DNA of 64,000 bases from Neocallimastix lanati (nom. inval.) (Eukaryota > Neocallimastigomycota > Neocallimastigomycetes > Neocallimastigales > Neocallimastigaceae), in the NCBI GenBank assembly GCA_016946835.1, contig JACVTC010000017.1, positions 1,473,501 to 1,537,500 of the forward strand, given 5' to 3'. Position numbers and translations under genes: made by a program. Below, one piece after another: positions 28,521 to 41,929 of the stretch; the stretch's first letter is position 1; each line of letters opens with the position of its first letter. The notes under the pieces were generated by a model. That model was not told where the DNA came from. It made no database searches and saw only the letters and a list, made by a program, of their open reading frames with translations.

Positions 28521-29505
28521 AAAAAAAAAAATTCTAAATTACAAATCAAAAAAATTTTTTTTTTTTCTTTTTTGATTCTAACTTAAATTATTATTATACT
28601 TATTAAATATATAAAGTAAAGTAAATGTTTATAAGAAAGTAAAGCATAGAAAAAATATGTATATACACTAAAATATATTTATTTGTTAAATATAATATAT
28701 ATATTTATATATATATATAAAATAGTTTTTACTTTTTTTTTTTTTCTTTCTTTCTTTCTTTCTTTCTTTCATTGAAAAATTGTCTTTGTACATCAACCAT
28801 GGCAAATTAAAAAGAAGAAAAAAAATATATATATATATATATTTTTGTTTTGTTTTGTTTTTTGTTTTTTGTTTTTTTTTTTATTGATTAATTAATTATT
28901 TTGGAAAAATTTTTTAATAGAAAAAAAAAGTTAAAAGTTTATTTATTATGAAATTAAATTTAATTTAATATTTTATTAAAGGAATAATAAATTATAAAAA
29001 TATTTTTTTATTTTTTTTTTTTATTTTCATTCTTTTGTTTCTTTTCATTATATCAAAACTAATTCCAAACTGTATAAATATCAAAATAATAATTAATAAT
29101 AATTAATAATAATAATAAAAACAATAATAATAATAATAATAATAGTAAATAATTAGTTTAAAAGGTGTAGATATTTAGTATATATAAATAAGATAATCTT
29201 ATTAATAATTTATTTCTAAACTAATCTATTTTTTTTCTTTCTTTTTTTTTTTTTTTTTTAAATAAAGAAATTATTAGTTTTCTCATTTAATTTATTTATC
29301 AAATATTTTTATTTGTATATAAAGTTAATTATTATTTATTTATTTTTTTTTCTTTTTGAAACAATAAAAATAAATACATAAATAAATAAAAAGAAAAAAA
29401 AGAATAATAATAATAATAATAATAAATATTAATACTTTTTGTAAATACAAAAAAAAAAAAAAATACATTTATTTTATTAAATAAATCTAAAAAGAATAAC
29501 AAAAA

Positions 29506-29537
<32 letters not shown>

Positions 29538-29593
29538 ACTTTTTAAAAAACATTAAAATAAAAAATAAAGAATAATAATAAAAAAAAAAAAAA
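28521..29593. other. AT-rich spacer upstream of the copine gene
   Basis: Contains a TTTC run near 28743-28770 and homopolymers. The last bases before 29594 are an A tract directly abutting the ATG. Nothing coding. Confidence 0.6.
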
Positions 29594-31153
29594 ATGACTA
29601 CAGAAACTGAAACTACTAACGTTTCTACTGGACCAGAAACTATCGAATTCAATAATAAATATTCTAATGTTGAAGGTGTTACGTATTCTCCAAATGCTAA
29701 AGTTGAAATTAAATTGACTTGTGAAAATTTACCAAATAAACCAAATGCAAAAATTTATGTTTTCTTTGAGGAAAAAGTTTATACTAGCGGTATCCCTGAA
29801 TCAAAATGGATTTTAGTTGGAAATACCGAAACTGCAAATAATTGTGCTAATCCAAATTTTGCTAAATCTTTTATATTTGAATATTACTTCCAATATGTAA
29901 GTATTTTTTTTTTTTTTTTTCTATTTTATTTTCATTTATTTATTTATTTATTAATTTGTTTGTTTGTTTGTTTGTTGACTTGTATAAAATAAATAATAAT
30001 TATATTTATTTAAAATGGTTTACTTTATTATTATTATTATTATTCCATTTTTAAATCAATATCTATATATTTTATTTTGTTTGTTTTTGTAAAATAAAAA
30101 AAAAAAATAATAATAAAGTTAAATTAAATTATTGAAATTACTAATTTTTATATCATATTATTATTATTTTTTTTTATATTCATTTATTTTATTATTTATA
30201 CATATATATATATATTTAAATAACTTTTTTATATTTAACATATATATATAATCTCTTTAACTTTGAAAATAATATTTTCTAATATATATTAAAATAAATC
30301 TTTTATTTGTTTTATTTATTTATACATATATATTTTTATTACTATTATTATTTTGAATTCTATAAATAATTTAAAAATAATAAAAAAAAAAAAAAAAAAA
30401 ATTAAAAAAATTAATAATCCCTTTTTCATATTATTAATATCAATATATTATCCCAAAATCAATATAAATTTAAAAATCAATATAATTATTATATCCATCA
30501 ATCATATAAATCATATAAACTATTCAATAATATTTTATAATATTTTTCAACATATCAAAAATATCAAAAATTTTTTTGATAATATCTTCTTAACCAAAAA
30601 TAATTATATTATATTATATGGATAATATGGATATTCCCCTTTTTATTTATTAAATATATATTGTATATACTTTTACGTATTTATAATAATATTATTATTT
30701 ATATGTATTTATAATGATATTATTATATTAATAATTAATTACTTTTTGGACCTTTTATTTATTTAATTTACTTAATTAAAAGATACAAAATTTAAGATTT
30801 GTTGTTTTAGATATGGACGGTAAAAATGACGGCTTCTTAAATAATGAGTTTATTGGCTATGTTGAAAAGTCAATTGGTGAATTAATGGTTAACTCCAAGG
30901 AAAATAAATGTACCTATGAAATAAATAGTACTATACCATACGGTATGAGATTCAAAGAAAAAAAGCATAATACTAAAGATGCTCGTATGATTATTACTAT
31001 TGAAGAAGTTATTAATACTGCTGTTCATGCCTTCTTTAATATTTCATGTAAAGATCTCGATAAAAAGGTAAGATATTCATCATTTTAATAATAAAATTTA
31101 TAATAGTAATTATAATAATTACAATATTTTATATATATTTCAAATACAAATAT

Positions 31154-31198
<45 letters not shown>

Positions 31199-31347
31199 GT
31201 TAAAAAATTTGTTATTATATGAAACTTATTATTATCATTTTATAAATATTATTCTATCTATATATATATTTACTATTTTAACACATTAAAAAAATAAAAA
31301 ATAAAAAAAAAAAAAAAAAAATAATATATATAAAATAAATTAATAAA

Positions 31348-31389
<42 letters not shown>

Positions 31390-31425
31390 TAATAATAAAA
31401 TAATAATAATAATAATAATTATAAT

Positions 31426-31484
<59 letters not shown>

Positions 31485-31741
31485 TTAAATAAAATAAAGG
31501 ATATCCTTGGAAAAAGTGATCCCTATTTTGTTATTTCTAAACAATTAGAAAATGGTACCTGGTCAAAAGTTTATACCAGTAAAATTAGAAAAAATACATT
31601 AAATCCAGTTTGGAAAAATGCCAGTATAGATTTAGTTAGACTCAATTCTGGAAATGATGAAAAATTATTAAAATTTGAAGGTAAAAAAAAAATAATATAT
31701 ATATATAAAATAAAATACAAAATATATATATATATATATTC

Positions 31742-31772
<31 letters not shown>

Positions 31773-31799
31773 GATATATTTGATATATAATTATTATAG

Positions 31800-31832
<33 letters not shown>

Positions 31833-32883
31833 AAATCAAATTATTTTTATTTTTAATAAATTTAATACTTAAGCTCTGACTTTTTTATATATATATATAT
31901 ATTATATAAATTATAAATTATACATAAATTATATATAAATATATATAAATAATTTATTTTATTGTATATAATTAATGAATTGTTAATTAGTTTATGATTG
32001 GGATAAATATACTAATCCAGATTTTATTGGTAAATTCGAAGCGGATTTTAAAACTGTTCAAAGTCAAAAAACCTTTGAACTTATAAATGAAAAGAAAAAG
32101 GAAAAAAAAGATGATTACAAAAATTCAGGTATTTTTACATTTGAATCAATCAATTTCACCGAAGGTTTTTCATTTTCTACTTTCCCATTACATGGTACTG
32201 AAATCGCAGTAAATTTCGCTATTGATTTTACTTCTAGTAATGGTACTCCACGTGAAGAATTTTCTCTTCATAAAATTATTGATCAAGCTGATCTTACCAA
32301 TTTTAATTCTCTAAATCAATACCAAAAGGCCATTACAGCCATTGGTAAAGTTCTTGAAACCTATGATACTAATAAAAAATTTGGAGTTTACGGTTATGGC
32401 GCTCAATTTAAAGGTAGTGAAATTATGAAATTTGATTATCCTTTAAATGGTAATGAGATAGAACCTAATGTCGATGGTATTCAAGGTGTCCTGGATATTT
32501 ATTATAAAACTCTTGAAGATGTTAAATTAGGTATAGTTTTTTTTTTTTTTTTTTGTATAAAAAAATATTAAAAATAATTAAAAAAAAAATTAAAAGTTAA
32601 AGAAAAAATTAATATATATTATATTATATTATGTTATATTATATTATATTATATTATATTATATAATATAAATAAATTATATTTTTTCTTCCAATTATTA
32701 ATATTATTTATACTTATTATTAATAATATTTATTATTAATTATTATATATTACATTTATTATATTAATTATATTTATTCATATATATTCTTATATTTATC
32801 CTGATAAATATATATATATATGTATATATTTTTTCTTTAAATATTAATGCATAATCATAAAATAATTTATTATTATTATTATT

Positions 32884-32928
<45 letters not shown>

Positions 32929-33493
32929 TTAAAATAAAAGGTTTCCCAACTAACTTTGCACCTATTATTAGAAAAATTTGTAGTAAGGTTAAAAGAAATG
33001 GATGTACTAAGGTTGATGAAGAAATTGTCTTAAATCAATATACCATTCTTACTATCATAACAGATGGTGAAATTAATGATATGAAGGAAACCATGGAAGA
33101 AATACAAAAGGCTTCTGAATTACCTATTTCTATTATTATTGTTGGTGTTGGTGATTTTGACTTTTCAAGTATGGAACGTTTAGATGGGGATAGTAGTAAA
33201 AGAATGAGAGATATTGTTCAATTCATACCATTAAAGTAAATTTATATATATATATTATTTTAATTATTTATATTTTATTATATTTTTATTTTTTATTTTT
33301 ATTTTTATTTTTATTTTTTTTTTTTTTTTTGTATTATTTTATTTTAATTTAATTATATATATATATATATAGTACTTTGATATATATATTTAGAAATAAA
33401 AATATTTAATAAATATTAAAATACTTTTTTTCTTCATTTTTCTTTTTCTTTTTATAAATACCTAATAAATTAAACTAATTCTAAAATAAATGA

Positions 33494-33524
<31 letters not shown>

Positions 33525-34037
33525 TATATGTATAGTAAATATATTTCTAATCCAGAAATTTTAGCTTCCGAAACCTTAGCTGAAATTCCAAGACAGTAAG
33601 TTTTTTTTTATATATGTATATATATAAAAAGTCAAATAAAATCAAATAAAAACAATTATATAATTATAATAATACTAATAGAAATAACAATAGTAATAAT
33701 AATAGTAATAATAATAATAGTAATAATAATAGTAATAATAATAATAAAAATTAAAATAATAGTAATAATAGTAGTAATAATAATAGTAAAAATAGTAATA
33801 ATAATAATAACGATAATCTCTAATAATTATTTAATGGATAGATTTAATTATATTTTTTTTTCTATACTTTTCTTTTCCATTAATATATTAATATATTAAT
33901 ATATTTATTTGTATATATATATATATATATTTTTTTTTTTTTATTTTTTTTTTTTATTTTATTTTTTTTTTTATAGATTTTATGAATTTATTAATATAAA
34001 CAAATGTGTACCACCAGATTTTGAAGAAGGGATGTAA
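29594..34037 (+). CDS. Copine (C2A-C2B-vWA/copine domain)
   Basis: Exons: 29594-29896, 30783-31067, 31500-31680, 31991-32530, 32941-33235, 33536-33595, 33977-34037. Together they encode 574 residues in one frame. C2A spans about 30-165 and C2B about 185-300. The copine/vWA domain (about 330-560) has the MIDAS-like DFTSSNG and the LTIITDGEIND and IIIVGVGDFDF strands. Copines are Ca2+-dependent phospholipid-binding proteins that move to membranes on Ca2+ rise and recruit partners through the vWA domain. C2B keeps the Ca2+ aspartates (SDPY; D-x-D and a further D in YDWDKYTNPDFIG). C2A has NKPNAK where the first aspartates would be expected, so its Ca2+ binding is probably weakened. Intron 1 is 886 bp; intron 2 contains a TAA microsatellite. 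Three of its six introns end in AAG. Confidence 0.9.
31347..31484 (+). repeat. TAA-type microsatellite in copine intron 2
   Basis: AAT trinucleotide repeats lie within the intron 31068-31499, ending about 15 bp before the acceptor. A second, interrupted AATAGT/AAT run lies in intron 6 at about 33660-33815. Confidence 0.85.
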
Positions 34038-34991
34038 ATTATAAAATATGTTTTTTTTTTCTTAAAAAAAAAAAAAAAAAAAAATAACTGTAAATCAAAA
34101 AATTAAAGTAAAATACTTTTCCTATAAATATAATATTTTATAAATAACGAATATTTATTATTATTTTAATTTTATTTTAATTTTATTATTTATTATTATT
34201 TTTTTTAATCTCTTAACATCTATCAAATCAATTAATGAACCACTAATTAAATAAATAATTAATTTTTATTTCTTTTTACTATTATATATTATTTTTTATC
34301 AATTCAACTTATAATATAAAAAAAAAAAAAAATTAAAAAAAGTTTTAAAAGAAAAAAAAAAATAAAATAAAAATTAAAAAAAAAATTAGATTATTTTCTA
34401 ATAATATTTATAATAATAAAATAAAATAAAATATAAAATAAAAAATAAAAAATAAAAAATAAAAAATAATTGAAATAGTAATTATATATACATATATATA
34501 TTTATATATTATTATTATTATTATTATTTTATTTTTAAATAATATTTAAATGAATAAATAAAAAATAAATAAATTATAATTAAATAAATAAAAAATATTA
34601 ATAATAAAATATTTAAATAATGAATAAATAATGTAACAAATAAAATAAATAATTGAAAAATGAATAACAATCAAAAAATATTAAAAGATAAAACATACTT
34701 TGAAAAACGTTTTTTGAAAAGTATTAAACAATAGTACATAATTATGTACGATTGTTTAATATTTTTTACTTTAAATTATTATTTATTTATATCATGAAAT
34801 ATTTGATGGTTTATATGAAATTGATATTATTATTAGAAAGGAATGTTATAAATTAATTTAAATGAATTTTAAAAAGAAGAATGATTATATTCTAATTATT
34901 ATATATTATGATATGTAATTATAAATCTTATTAAAAATATAAAAAAAAAAAAAAAATGTTAAGGAAATGTATATTTTTTTTATTTTTTCTT

Positions 34992-35040
<49 letters not shown>

Positions 35041-35234
35041 AAAATTTCTTTAAAATTAATAATTAATAATTTTAACCAAATGTTAAAAAAAAAGTTTTAT
35101 CACTAAAACTACTATTATTAACAATATTATTTCTTTTGCTATTATTATTAATATTATATACTTCGTTGCTACTATCAGAATCAGAACTTAATTCTATATT
35201 ATTCATATCTGTGATAACAGTGTTATGTGAAACT
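34038..35234. other. Spacer with a short near-palindrome and a dispersed repeat
   Basis: A near-perfect palindrome at 34723-34760 centres on gtacataattatgtac with flanking arms attaaacaat and attgtttaat and one mismatch. From about 34850 to 35090 the sequence resembles 40780-40985 in the same orientation, including a long T run. Because the LINE relic next to it reads leftward, this block could be its 3' end region. No gene. Confidence 0.55.
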
Positions 35235-36250
35235 TGTGTCCAATTACTATAGTTGAAAATAACATTCTTTTATAAGGGATAGAAATATGGGGATTCTTAA
35301 GAAATCCTTTTATTGAATAAAGTGCTTTTTCTTACTTTATTATTTATTCTTTGTATGATCGATTTCAATTCTAAATCATTTGAAAACGGTACATCTAAGT
35401 AGGTATAGCAATTCCTTTTAGGTAACTCTTGACTTGAAAGATAAAAAAAGGAAGGGGTTACTATTATTAAGAAATCTTGAAACTTCCCCTCGTACTACTA
35501 AACCGGCACATTTATTGATACCAAATTGCATTTCATTATTTATAGCCCACTTACTGGAAAACTTTAACAATTTCTTAAGTTGGGAATCTTGTTGGTGCAC
35601 ATAACACAATGTCATCTGCAAAAAAAAACCTCCACAACAACGCTTATCCCCAATAGAAATTCCATATTTATCACAATTATTAAAAATATCATTAATGAAC
35701 AAGTTAAACAAAAATTGGTGAGAGGGGATAACCTTGACGAACTCCTTTCTTAATACTAAATGATTCCAATAATTGTTCATCAACTCTTACACAAGCCTTG
35801 GAAGATAAGTATAAGTTTTCAATAAATTTATAGTACTTACCTCTAATACCAAAGTGATGAATCCTCATTAATACATTATATGTTGGCACTGAGTCATACG
35901 CTTTTCTAAGGTCTAAAAAAAAAGCAAGGTAAGTATCCTTATTTTTAAATTTCCTTCTCTGACATATAATTCTTAAATGTAGTGTTAAGACATAAACATT
36001 CTTCATGATTACTAAATCCACATCGTTCAGGTCTTATAAATCCTTCATCAATTCCATATTTAGAGATTCTATTAGCTATGATTTTTGATATAATTTTTAA
36101 TCCATTATTGATAAGAGAGATGCCACGATATTTATTACAATCTGATGGATTGTCCCTTTTTATGAAGAGAAACTAATTGATGCGTTATTCCATGATTTTG
36201 AGAAATCACCATTCCAAATTTATTTGATGAAAACTTTGAGATTTGCTAAG
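35235..36250 (-). pseudogene. Decayed LINE-type reverse transcriptase
   Basis: Reading leftward, the pieces fall in order. At about 36240-36130 is the SKSWNNAS and NPSDCNKYRGISL region. Then come GLKIISKIIANRIS, the FFLDLRKAYDSV block (about 35900) and GVRQGYPLSPIFV (about 35710). The FADDIVLCA catalytic motif is near 35600-35625, in a different frame from its neighbours. A downstream YLDVPFSNDL..NNKVRK segment is at about 35395-35330. The blocks sit in at least three frames with stops between, so this is a non-LTR retrotransposon remnant and not a working element. Only the RT core and a little downstream are recognisable; no endonuclease was found. Confidence 0.85.
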
Positions 36251-36849
36251 TTTATATTATTGGATGTGTTATTAAATATTAAATTTTATTTTAAATGCTG
36301 AAAAAGAAAGCTTATGATTCCATTTGGAACATCTATGATATGAAATTTTAACTTCTGATATTGCTTTTTTTCAAATACTTCTTCAAATTTTTCATGGTTA
36401 ATATTTGGAGTGTATTACTTTTATCCTAAAGAAACTATCATTGAATTTAATAATTTTTTTTTTTTTCACTGACAAAATATTATCCTTGAATTTTTTGCAT
36501 TTAGAATGAATATAAATAAAAATAATTAAAAATATTAAAATTAAAAAAAAAAAAAAAAATAAACTAATTAAAATAATATGAATATTTTTATTTGTTCTTA
36601 GTTCAGTAACTAATAGATTGTTAAGTAAAATAAATCACATGTATACTCTGTTATAATGAATATTCTTTTCATCTTATTTCTTGAATAAATGTTTTCTTTT
36701 CAATTAATAAAGCTCTTTAAAACGTAAAAATTTTCTGTTGAGTAATCATATAATAGCTTAAATGTAGATGTAGATAAAATATATATGTCATTTTCAATAT
36801 AATTGTAAAAGCTATTAATAAAATATTTTAAAAAAAACTTATAACTAAA
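36251..36849. other. Spacer between the LINE relic and the palindrome
   Basis: Probably more of the decayed element near its right end. No recognisable motif and no gene. Confidence 0.45.
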
Positions 36850-37254
36850 ATCCTTGAATAATTATTTTTAAATTATATTTTTTCTTTCATTCAATAATCA
36901 CATATTAAAAACACAATAAGAAACAATAAAAACACAAAAAGTAATAATTTTTTATTTTTTTTTTATTTATTATTAAATATTAAACAAAATAAAAGAAAAA
37001 AATTTTTTTTTTTTTTTTTTTTTTTTTAATTATATTATTTATATATATATTTTTTAAAGATTTACTCTTAAAAATTTACTCTTAATAAAGATGTAAATTT
37101 AATTATTTCTATAATAATATAAACTAATTGATTAATTCTTATACACATATTGTATTCGCTTTTTCTGAAAAACAAAAATTAATTATTATATAGAAATTAA
37201 ACGATGATTTGAAATATGTGAAATTTTTCTTTTCATTTTTTTTTAAAAATTCAT

Positions 37255-38772
37255 TTAAGCTTTACCAGCCATCTTAGCATCCATTTCATCAATACTAAGT
37301 CCCTTACATTCAATAACATAGAATTGTGAGTAAACCCAAGCAAGGAGACAGGCTGCAGCGAAAAGAAGGAAAGTTCTGGTAGACCAGGCTTTCATAAGAG
37401 CTGGTCCAACAAAGGCAATAATCCAGTTGTTAAGGAAGTTAGAGACAGTACCAACAGCGGATCCTTTGACTCTGACACGAAGTGGGAAAACTTCTGCTTG
37501 GTAAACCCATGGAACTGGTCCCCAGGTCCAGGCGAACGAGAAGACGAATAAGAAGACAGAAGCGACGGCAAGGTATTGCCACATCTTACCATTGTTGGTT
37601 TGAGTAGAACAAGCCCAGGTGGAAATGTGGAAGACCATCATCATAAGTGCTCCAACAACTAATAATGTCTTACGACCTAATCTTTCAATACCCCACATAC
37701 CTGGGAATGTAGAAATGAAGTTGACAAAGTTATTGATAATTGGAAGAACAACCGTGGACATGAATTTAGAGAAACCAATTTCATCATAAATTTGTGATTG
37801 ATAGTACATAATAACATTAATACCAGTCCATTGTTGGAAAAGTTGCATTAAGAAAGTAATGAAAGTACGACGACGAATAACAGGACTGAAAAGTTCACTG
37901 AAAGAAGAAGAACCAGCAGCACGAGTAGCTGCAACATCTTCTTGAATGGCTTTAAGTTCACTTTGAACAAGTTCATCTGAAGTAGAAGCTGCATTAAGTT
38001 TAGCTAAAACTTCAACTGCTTCTTCATCACGATCCTTAGAACATAACCAACGTGGAGATTTTGGAAGGAAACTCATGAGGATGGCAAGACCAAGACCTGG
38101 AATAACTTGGAATAAAAGTGCAAATCTCCATTCAAAGTTTGGAACTTCTTTCCAAATATCTTGTCTTTTTTCACCTAAACCAGCTGGAGTAGAGTTAGTG
38201 TAGTACCAGACAATGGAATTAATGATGGCGGCAACAATAATACCGAAAGTAGTCATAAGTTGGTAGCAAGAAGAAAGAGTACCTCTGATCTTAGCTGGTG
38301 CAACTTCAGAAATATAAGTTGGACAAAGGACACCATTACAACCAATGGAAAGACCAGTGATAAGACGACCAACGGCAATCATAGCCCAATGACGAGCAGA
38401 AATACCTTGAATGATAGCACCACATGTGAAAATACAAGCTCCAATCATAATAGTTCTTTGACGACCATATTTTTCACCAAGGTAAGTAGCCATAAGAGCA
38501 CCACAAAGAGCACCAAGAACGAAACTGGAAGTAATAACTCCTTCAAGAGTAGCTTTATTATTAGCTTCAGTTAACTTACGGTACATCATTTTAGCCTTAT
38601 CGGTAGTATCCTTACCATTTTCATCGAGAGCATCACCATTCCAACTATGGAATTTGAAGAAAATACGGAAAGCGTCCATAACGAGGACGACGTTCATGAC
38701 ACCAACTTCATAACCGAAAAGAAGACCACCAAATGAGGCAGTAAGTGCAACTAAAAATTGAAAACTATTCAT
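37255..38772 (-). CDS. MFS sugar porter, left copy
   Basis: An intronless gene for 505 residues, reading toward the outer edge of the palindrome. The protein has the sugar-porter signatures: loop GEKYGRQR (99-106), GR at 135-136, PTYISEVAP (151-159), LPKSPRWL (236-243), QQWTGINV (313-320), ERLGRK (363-368) and VPWVYQAEVFPLRVR (420-434). The hydrophobic pattern fits 12 membrane segments. It should carry a hexose or small oligosaccharide across the plasma membrane; which sugar cannot be read from sequence. Compared with the right copy I see two amino-acid differences (T57 against N57, V486 against A486) and at least two silent ones (codons 119 and 438). The ATG follows an A-rich leader. Codons are the common C- and T-ending set, suggesting high expression. 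Confidence 0.95.
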   Translation of the reverse strand: MNSFQFLVALTASFGGLLFGYEVGVMNVVLVMDAFRIFFKFHSWNGDALDENGKDTTDKAKMMYRKLTEANNKATLEGVITSSFVLGALCGALMATYLGEKYGRQRTIMIGACIFTCGAIIQGISARHWAMIAVGRLITGLSIGCNGVLCPTYISEVAPAKIRGTLSSCYQLMTTFGIIVAAIINSIVWYYTNSTPAGLGEKRQDIWKEVPNFEWRFALLFQVIPGLGLAILMSFLPKSPRWLCSKDRDEEAVEVLAKLNAASTSDELVQSELKAIQEDVAATRAAGSSSFSELFSPVIRRRTFITFLMQLFQQWTGINVIMYYQSQIYDEIGFSKFMSTVVLPIINNFVNFISTFPGMWGIERLGRKTLLVVGALMMMVFHISTWACSTQTNNGKMWQYLAVASVFLFVFSFAWTWGPVPWVYQAEVFPLRVRVKGSAVGTVSNFLNNWIIAFVGPALMKAWSTRTFLLFAAACLLAWVYSQFYVIECKGLSIDEMDAKMAGKA

Positions 38773-39120
38773 TTTTTTTTTTTTCCTTTTTTTTTTTTTT
38801 TAATTAACTAAAATTTAAATTTATTATATTATTAATTAAGTAATAATTAAATAATAATATACTAATTTTAAAAATAAATAAAATAAATTTAGAAATATTT
38901 TGATCTTTTTATATGAAATACTTTCCAAGAACTATAATATATATTGTCGTAATATATCAATATTAAATTATTGTATATATATTATGAATTATCAAATAAT
39001 TTTTATTTTAATATAAATCAAGGATATTCCAGAAGTATAAATTAATTTATATTCAGTTTTACAATTTCAAAAAAAAAAAAATTACTAACAAATAATTTGT
39101 GTAACTTTATCTTTATATTA
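38773..39120 (-). promoter_or_regulatory. Shared upstream region of the left transporter
   Basis: Almost base-for-base the reverse complement of 41930-42275, while farther upstream the arms diverge. It contains an A-rich leader next to the ATG and a TATA-like catataaaaag about 130 bp upstream (left copy near 38910, right copy near 42133). Both genes should therefore be expressed alike. Whether the TATA-like site works is unknown. Confidence 0.5.
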
Positions 39121-40388
39121 CTTAAAAATTTAAATAATTAAAATTTTATTTAATATTTTATTTTTTTTAAAATATTTATTATAATAAAATATTTCAATTT
39201 ATATAAAATTTATCATAAATTCTATAATAATAAACAGATAATATTATTAATAATATTATTAAAAAAAAGGAAGAATAATAAAAAGTAAAATAATATTTAT
39301 AATATAAAAATAACTAAATATCATTTTATTAGCTAAAAAATATATATCAATAAATGTTTATAAATATATTATTATTAATGAAATATAAGAAAAGAACCCT
39401 TTTCAAATCAATTTATGGAATATTTTAATATTTTATTTAAAAATAATATTAAAATATCAGAATTAATGACTATTTTTCTTATTATTAAAATATTAAATAT
39501 TTCTCACACTTTAAATTTAAATATTTAATGGAACAAAGAAACTAAATATTCAAAAAATTAAATTAAAGAAATTACAATACCAGTTTTTTTATTTCAAAAA
39601 TAAATCTAAAAATTGTTAATGCCAATTAATTCTTTTTTATATTATACAAAAATAAATATTATTTTTGTATAATGTATAATTTAAAAAAGAATTTATATAT
39701 TCTATAAAAATTTTGTATTTAGATTTTCTTTTTATTCTAAATTATTTTTAAATAATTTTATAAAATCTTATTAAATAAGATTTTTATATTAATTTTTTGT
39801 TTTTTCCAGCATATGTAACATAAAATTAATATTACATGTGAAAGTTTAAAAAATTAAGAATTGTAGGTATATACTAATATACCGGAATATTAATTAATAA
39901 AATTCATAATTAGAAACAACCCTTTTTTTTAATTTCAATTAATTTTATTTATAATATATCTTTATGATATTATCAATTTTACATAAATCATCATATTTCA
40001 TAATATAAATAATAATTGAAATTAAATAATATTAAATAGTAATATATAATTAATATTGAACTTGAAGTTCTTATTAAATTTCAAATTCTCAGTTGTTAAT
40101 ACAACAATAAATTAATTTAATTTAAATATAAATTTATTTATTCTGAAGTTTAAATAAAAATATTTTTATTTTGTATTCTTATAAATATATTTATCATTTA
40201 TTCCATTCTTATAAAGTTATTTTAGAGAAATAAATCTTTTCATAATTAGGAAAATTATATATTATAATTACTTATATAATAAATTAAATAATATGAAATA
40301 ATATGAAATAATAATACAAAAATAATAGTATAATAGTAATGAATTAATATGAAATAATAATAAAGCTAAGATAATAATAAATTACATA

Positions 40389-40425
40389 AGAAATTAATAT
40401 AACAATAATCATTATATTAATTTCT
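40389..40425. repeat. Centre of the large palindrome
   Basis: Arms agaaattaatataa (40389-40402) and ttatattaatttct (40412-40425) are perfect complements around 9 bases. Outward from here the inverted homology of the big palindrome continues, with indels. Confidence 0.75.
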
Positions 40426-40779
40426 CCAAAAAAAATAATATAATGATTATTTTATATTTTATAAAAAAAAAATTCATATTTTTTCTATAAAATTATTTAA
40501 AATACTATAATTTAGTAAAAATGATTAACAATGAATACTTTTATTGATAATATGAAATAAAATAATTAAAATATCTAATATATGTATAAATTTTGTTTAT
40601 ATTATTTCAAAATTTAGAATAAATAAATAAATATAAATATATTTTATTTATTTTTATATAAACGGAGAATTTGAAATTCAATAAGAACTTTAAGTTCAAT
40701 TATAAATTTACAATATTAAATATTAAAAAAAAGTAAAATTTATAATTCATGAAAAATTATATACTATTGATAAGATTAA

Positions 40780-40985
40780 ATGAATTTTAAATAAATAATT
40801 GTTTCTAATTATTTTATATTACGAAATGTAATTATAAACCATATAAATATATAAAAAAAAAAGTGAAAGAAAGTGTATAATTTTTTATTTTTTCTGTTCT
40901 TTTTTTTATTTTATTATTATTTTTTTTTTATAATAAAATTTCATTAATTAATAATTAAAATTTTAATAAAATCTAAAGAAATAAT
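40780..40985 (+). repeat. Dispersed repeat also found beside the LINE relic
   Basis: Resembles 34850-35090 in direct orientation: ttaaatgaattttaaa, then tctaattatt, atgtaattataaa, an A run, a long T-rich tract and taataaaatttc. The inverted counterpart in the left arm of the palindrome is only weakly recognisable (near 39905). It may be a LINE 3'-end copy. Confidence 0.55.
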
Positions 40986-41929
40986 AAAAAATTATTTTTT
41001 ATGTCATATTCTAATTTTAATTAATATTAAAATATATTATTATATAACAACAATTTATTAATACAATAATTAAATATAAAAAATATTTACAAAATCTTCA
41101 AATTATAATATGTGGCTTACTTATTTATGTTATATTATTTAAGCTACTGATTCAAAAAATATATATTCAAGTAAAAATATTATGTAATAAGATTATATAC
41201 AATCATTTAAAAAAAATTCTATGTAATAAGATTTTATATAATTATTTAAAAATATTTAAAAATTATTTATAATTATAAAAATAATATTTATAATATTATC
41301 TTAAAACAAGGACTATTTTATTATTTATATTTTTATATCCTCATCAATAAAAATTATTTTTATTAGTAAGAATTATCCACATGAATAAGAATTGATAGGT
41401 ACTAAAATTTTTTAAGTTTCATTTTTGAAATAAAAAATTACTATTGGAATTTCTTTAATTAAATTTTTTAAAAAATTTTTTTTCCTTTAATCATATTTTA
41501 AATTAAAATTGTGAAAAATATTTAATATTTTAGTAAAAATAAAAATAGTCATTAGTTCTGATATTTTAATATTATTTTAAATACAATAATAAAATTTTCC
41601 GTAAATTGATTTGAAAAGGGTTCTTTTTTATTCTTTATTAATAACATGTTTATTAATATTTATTAGTATATATATTTTCAAATGATAATTTATATTATAA
41701 ATATTATTTTACTTTGTACATTTATTTCTTTTTTTATAATATTATTAATTTCTTTTTTTTTTTTTATAATATTATTAAATTATTCATAGGATTATCTATT
41801 TTTTATTTTTTTATTTTATATAAAATTTATCATAAATCCTATTATAATAAAGATTTTTAATAATTAATAAAATATCATAATTCTTTTCTTTTGTTAAATA
41901 AAATTTTAATTATTTAAATTTTTAAGTAA

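Noticed and set aside
30353-30625. 90-residue Ile/Asn-rich frame in copine intron 1
   Set aside because: Lies inside an intron needed to join C2A; low-complexity.
34723-34760. Transcription terminator or origin
   Set aside because: The near-palindrome has no supporting context in a eukaryotic genome; reported only as a structural repeat.
38260-38574. Antisense 104-residue frames in both transporters
   Set aside because: Present in both arms only because the transporter genes are near-identical; no domain and no start context.
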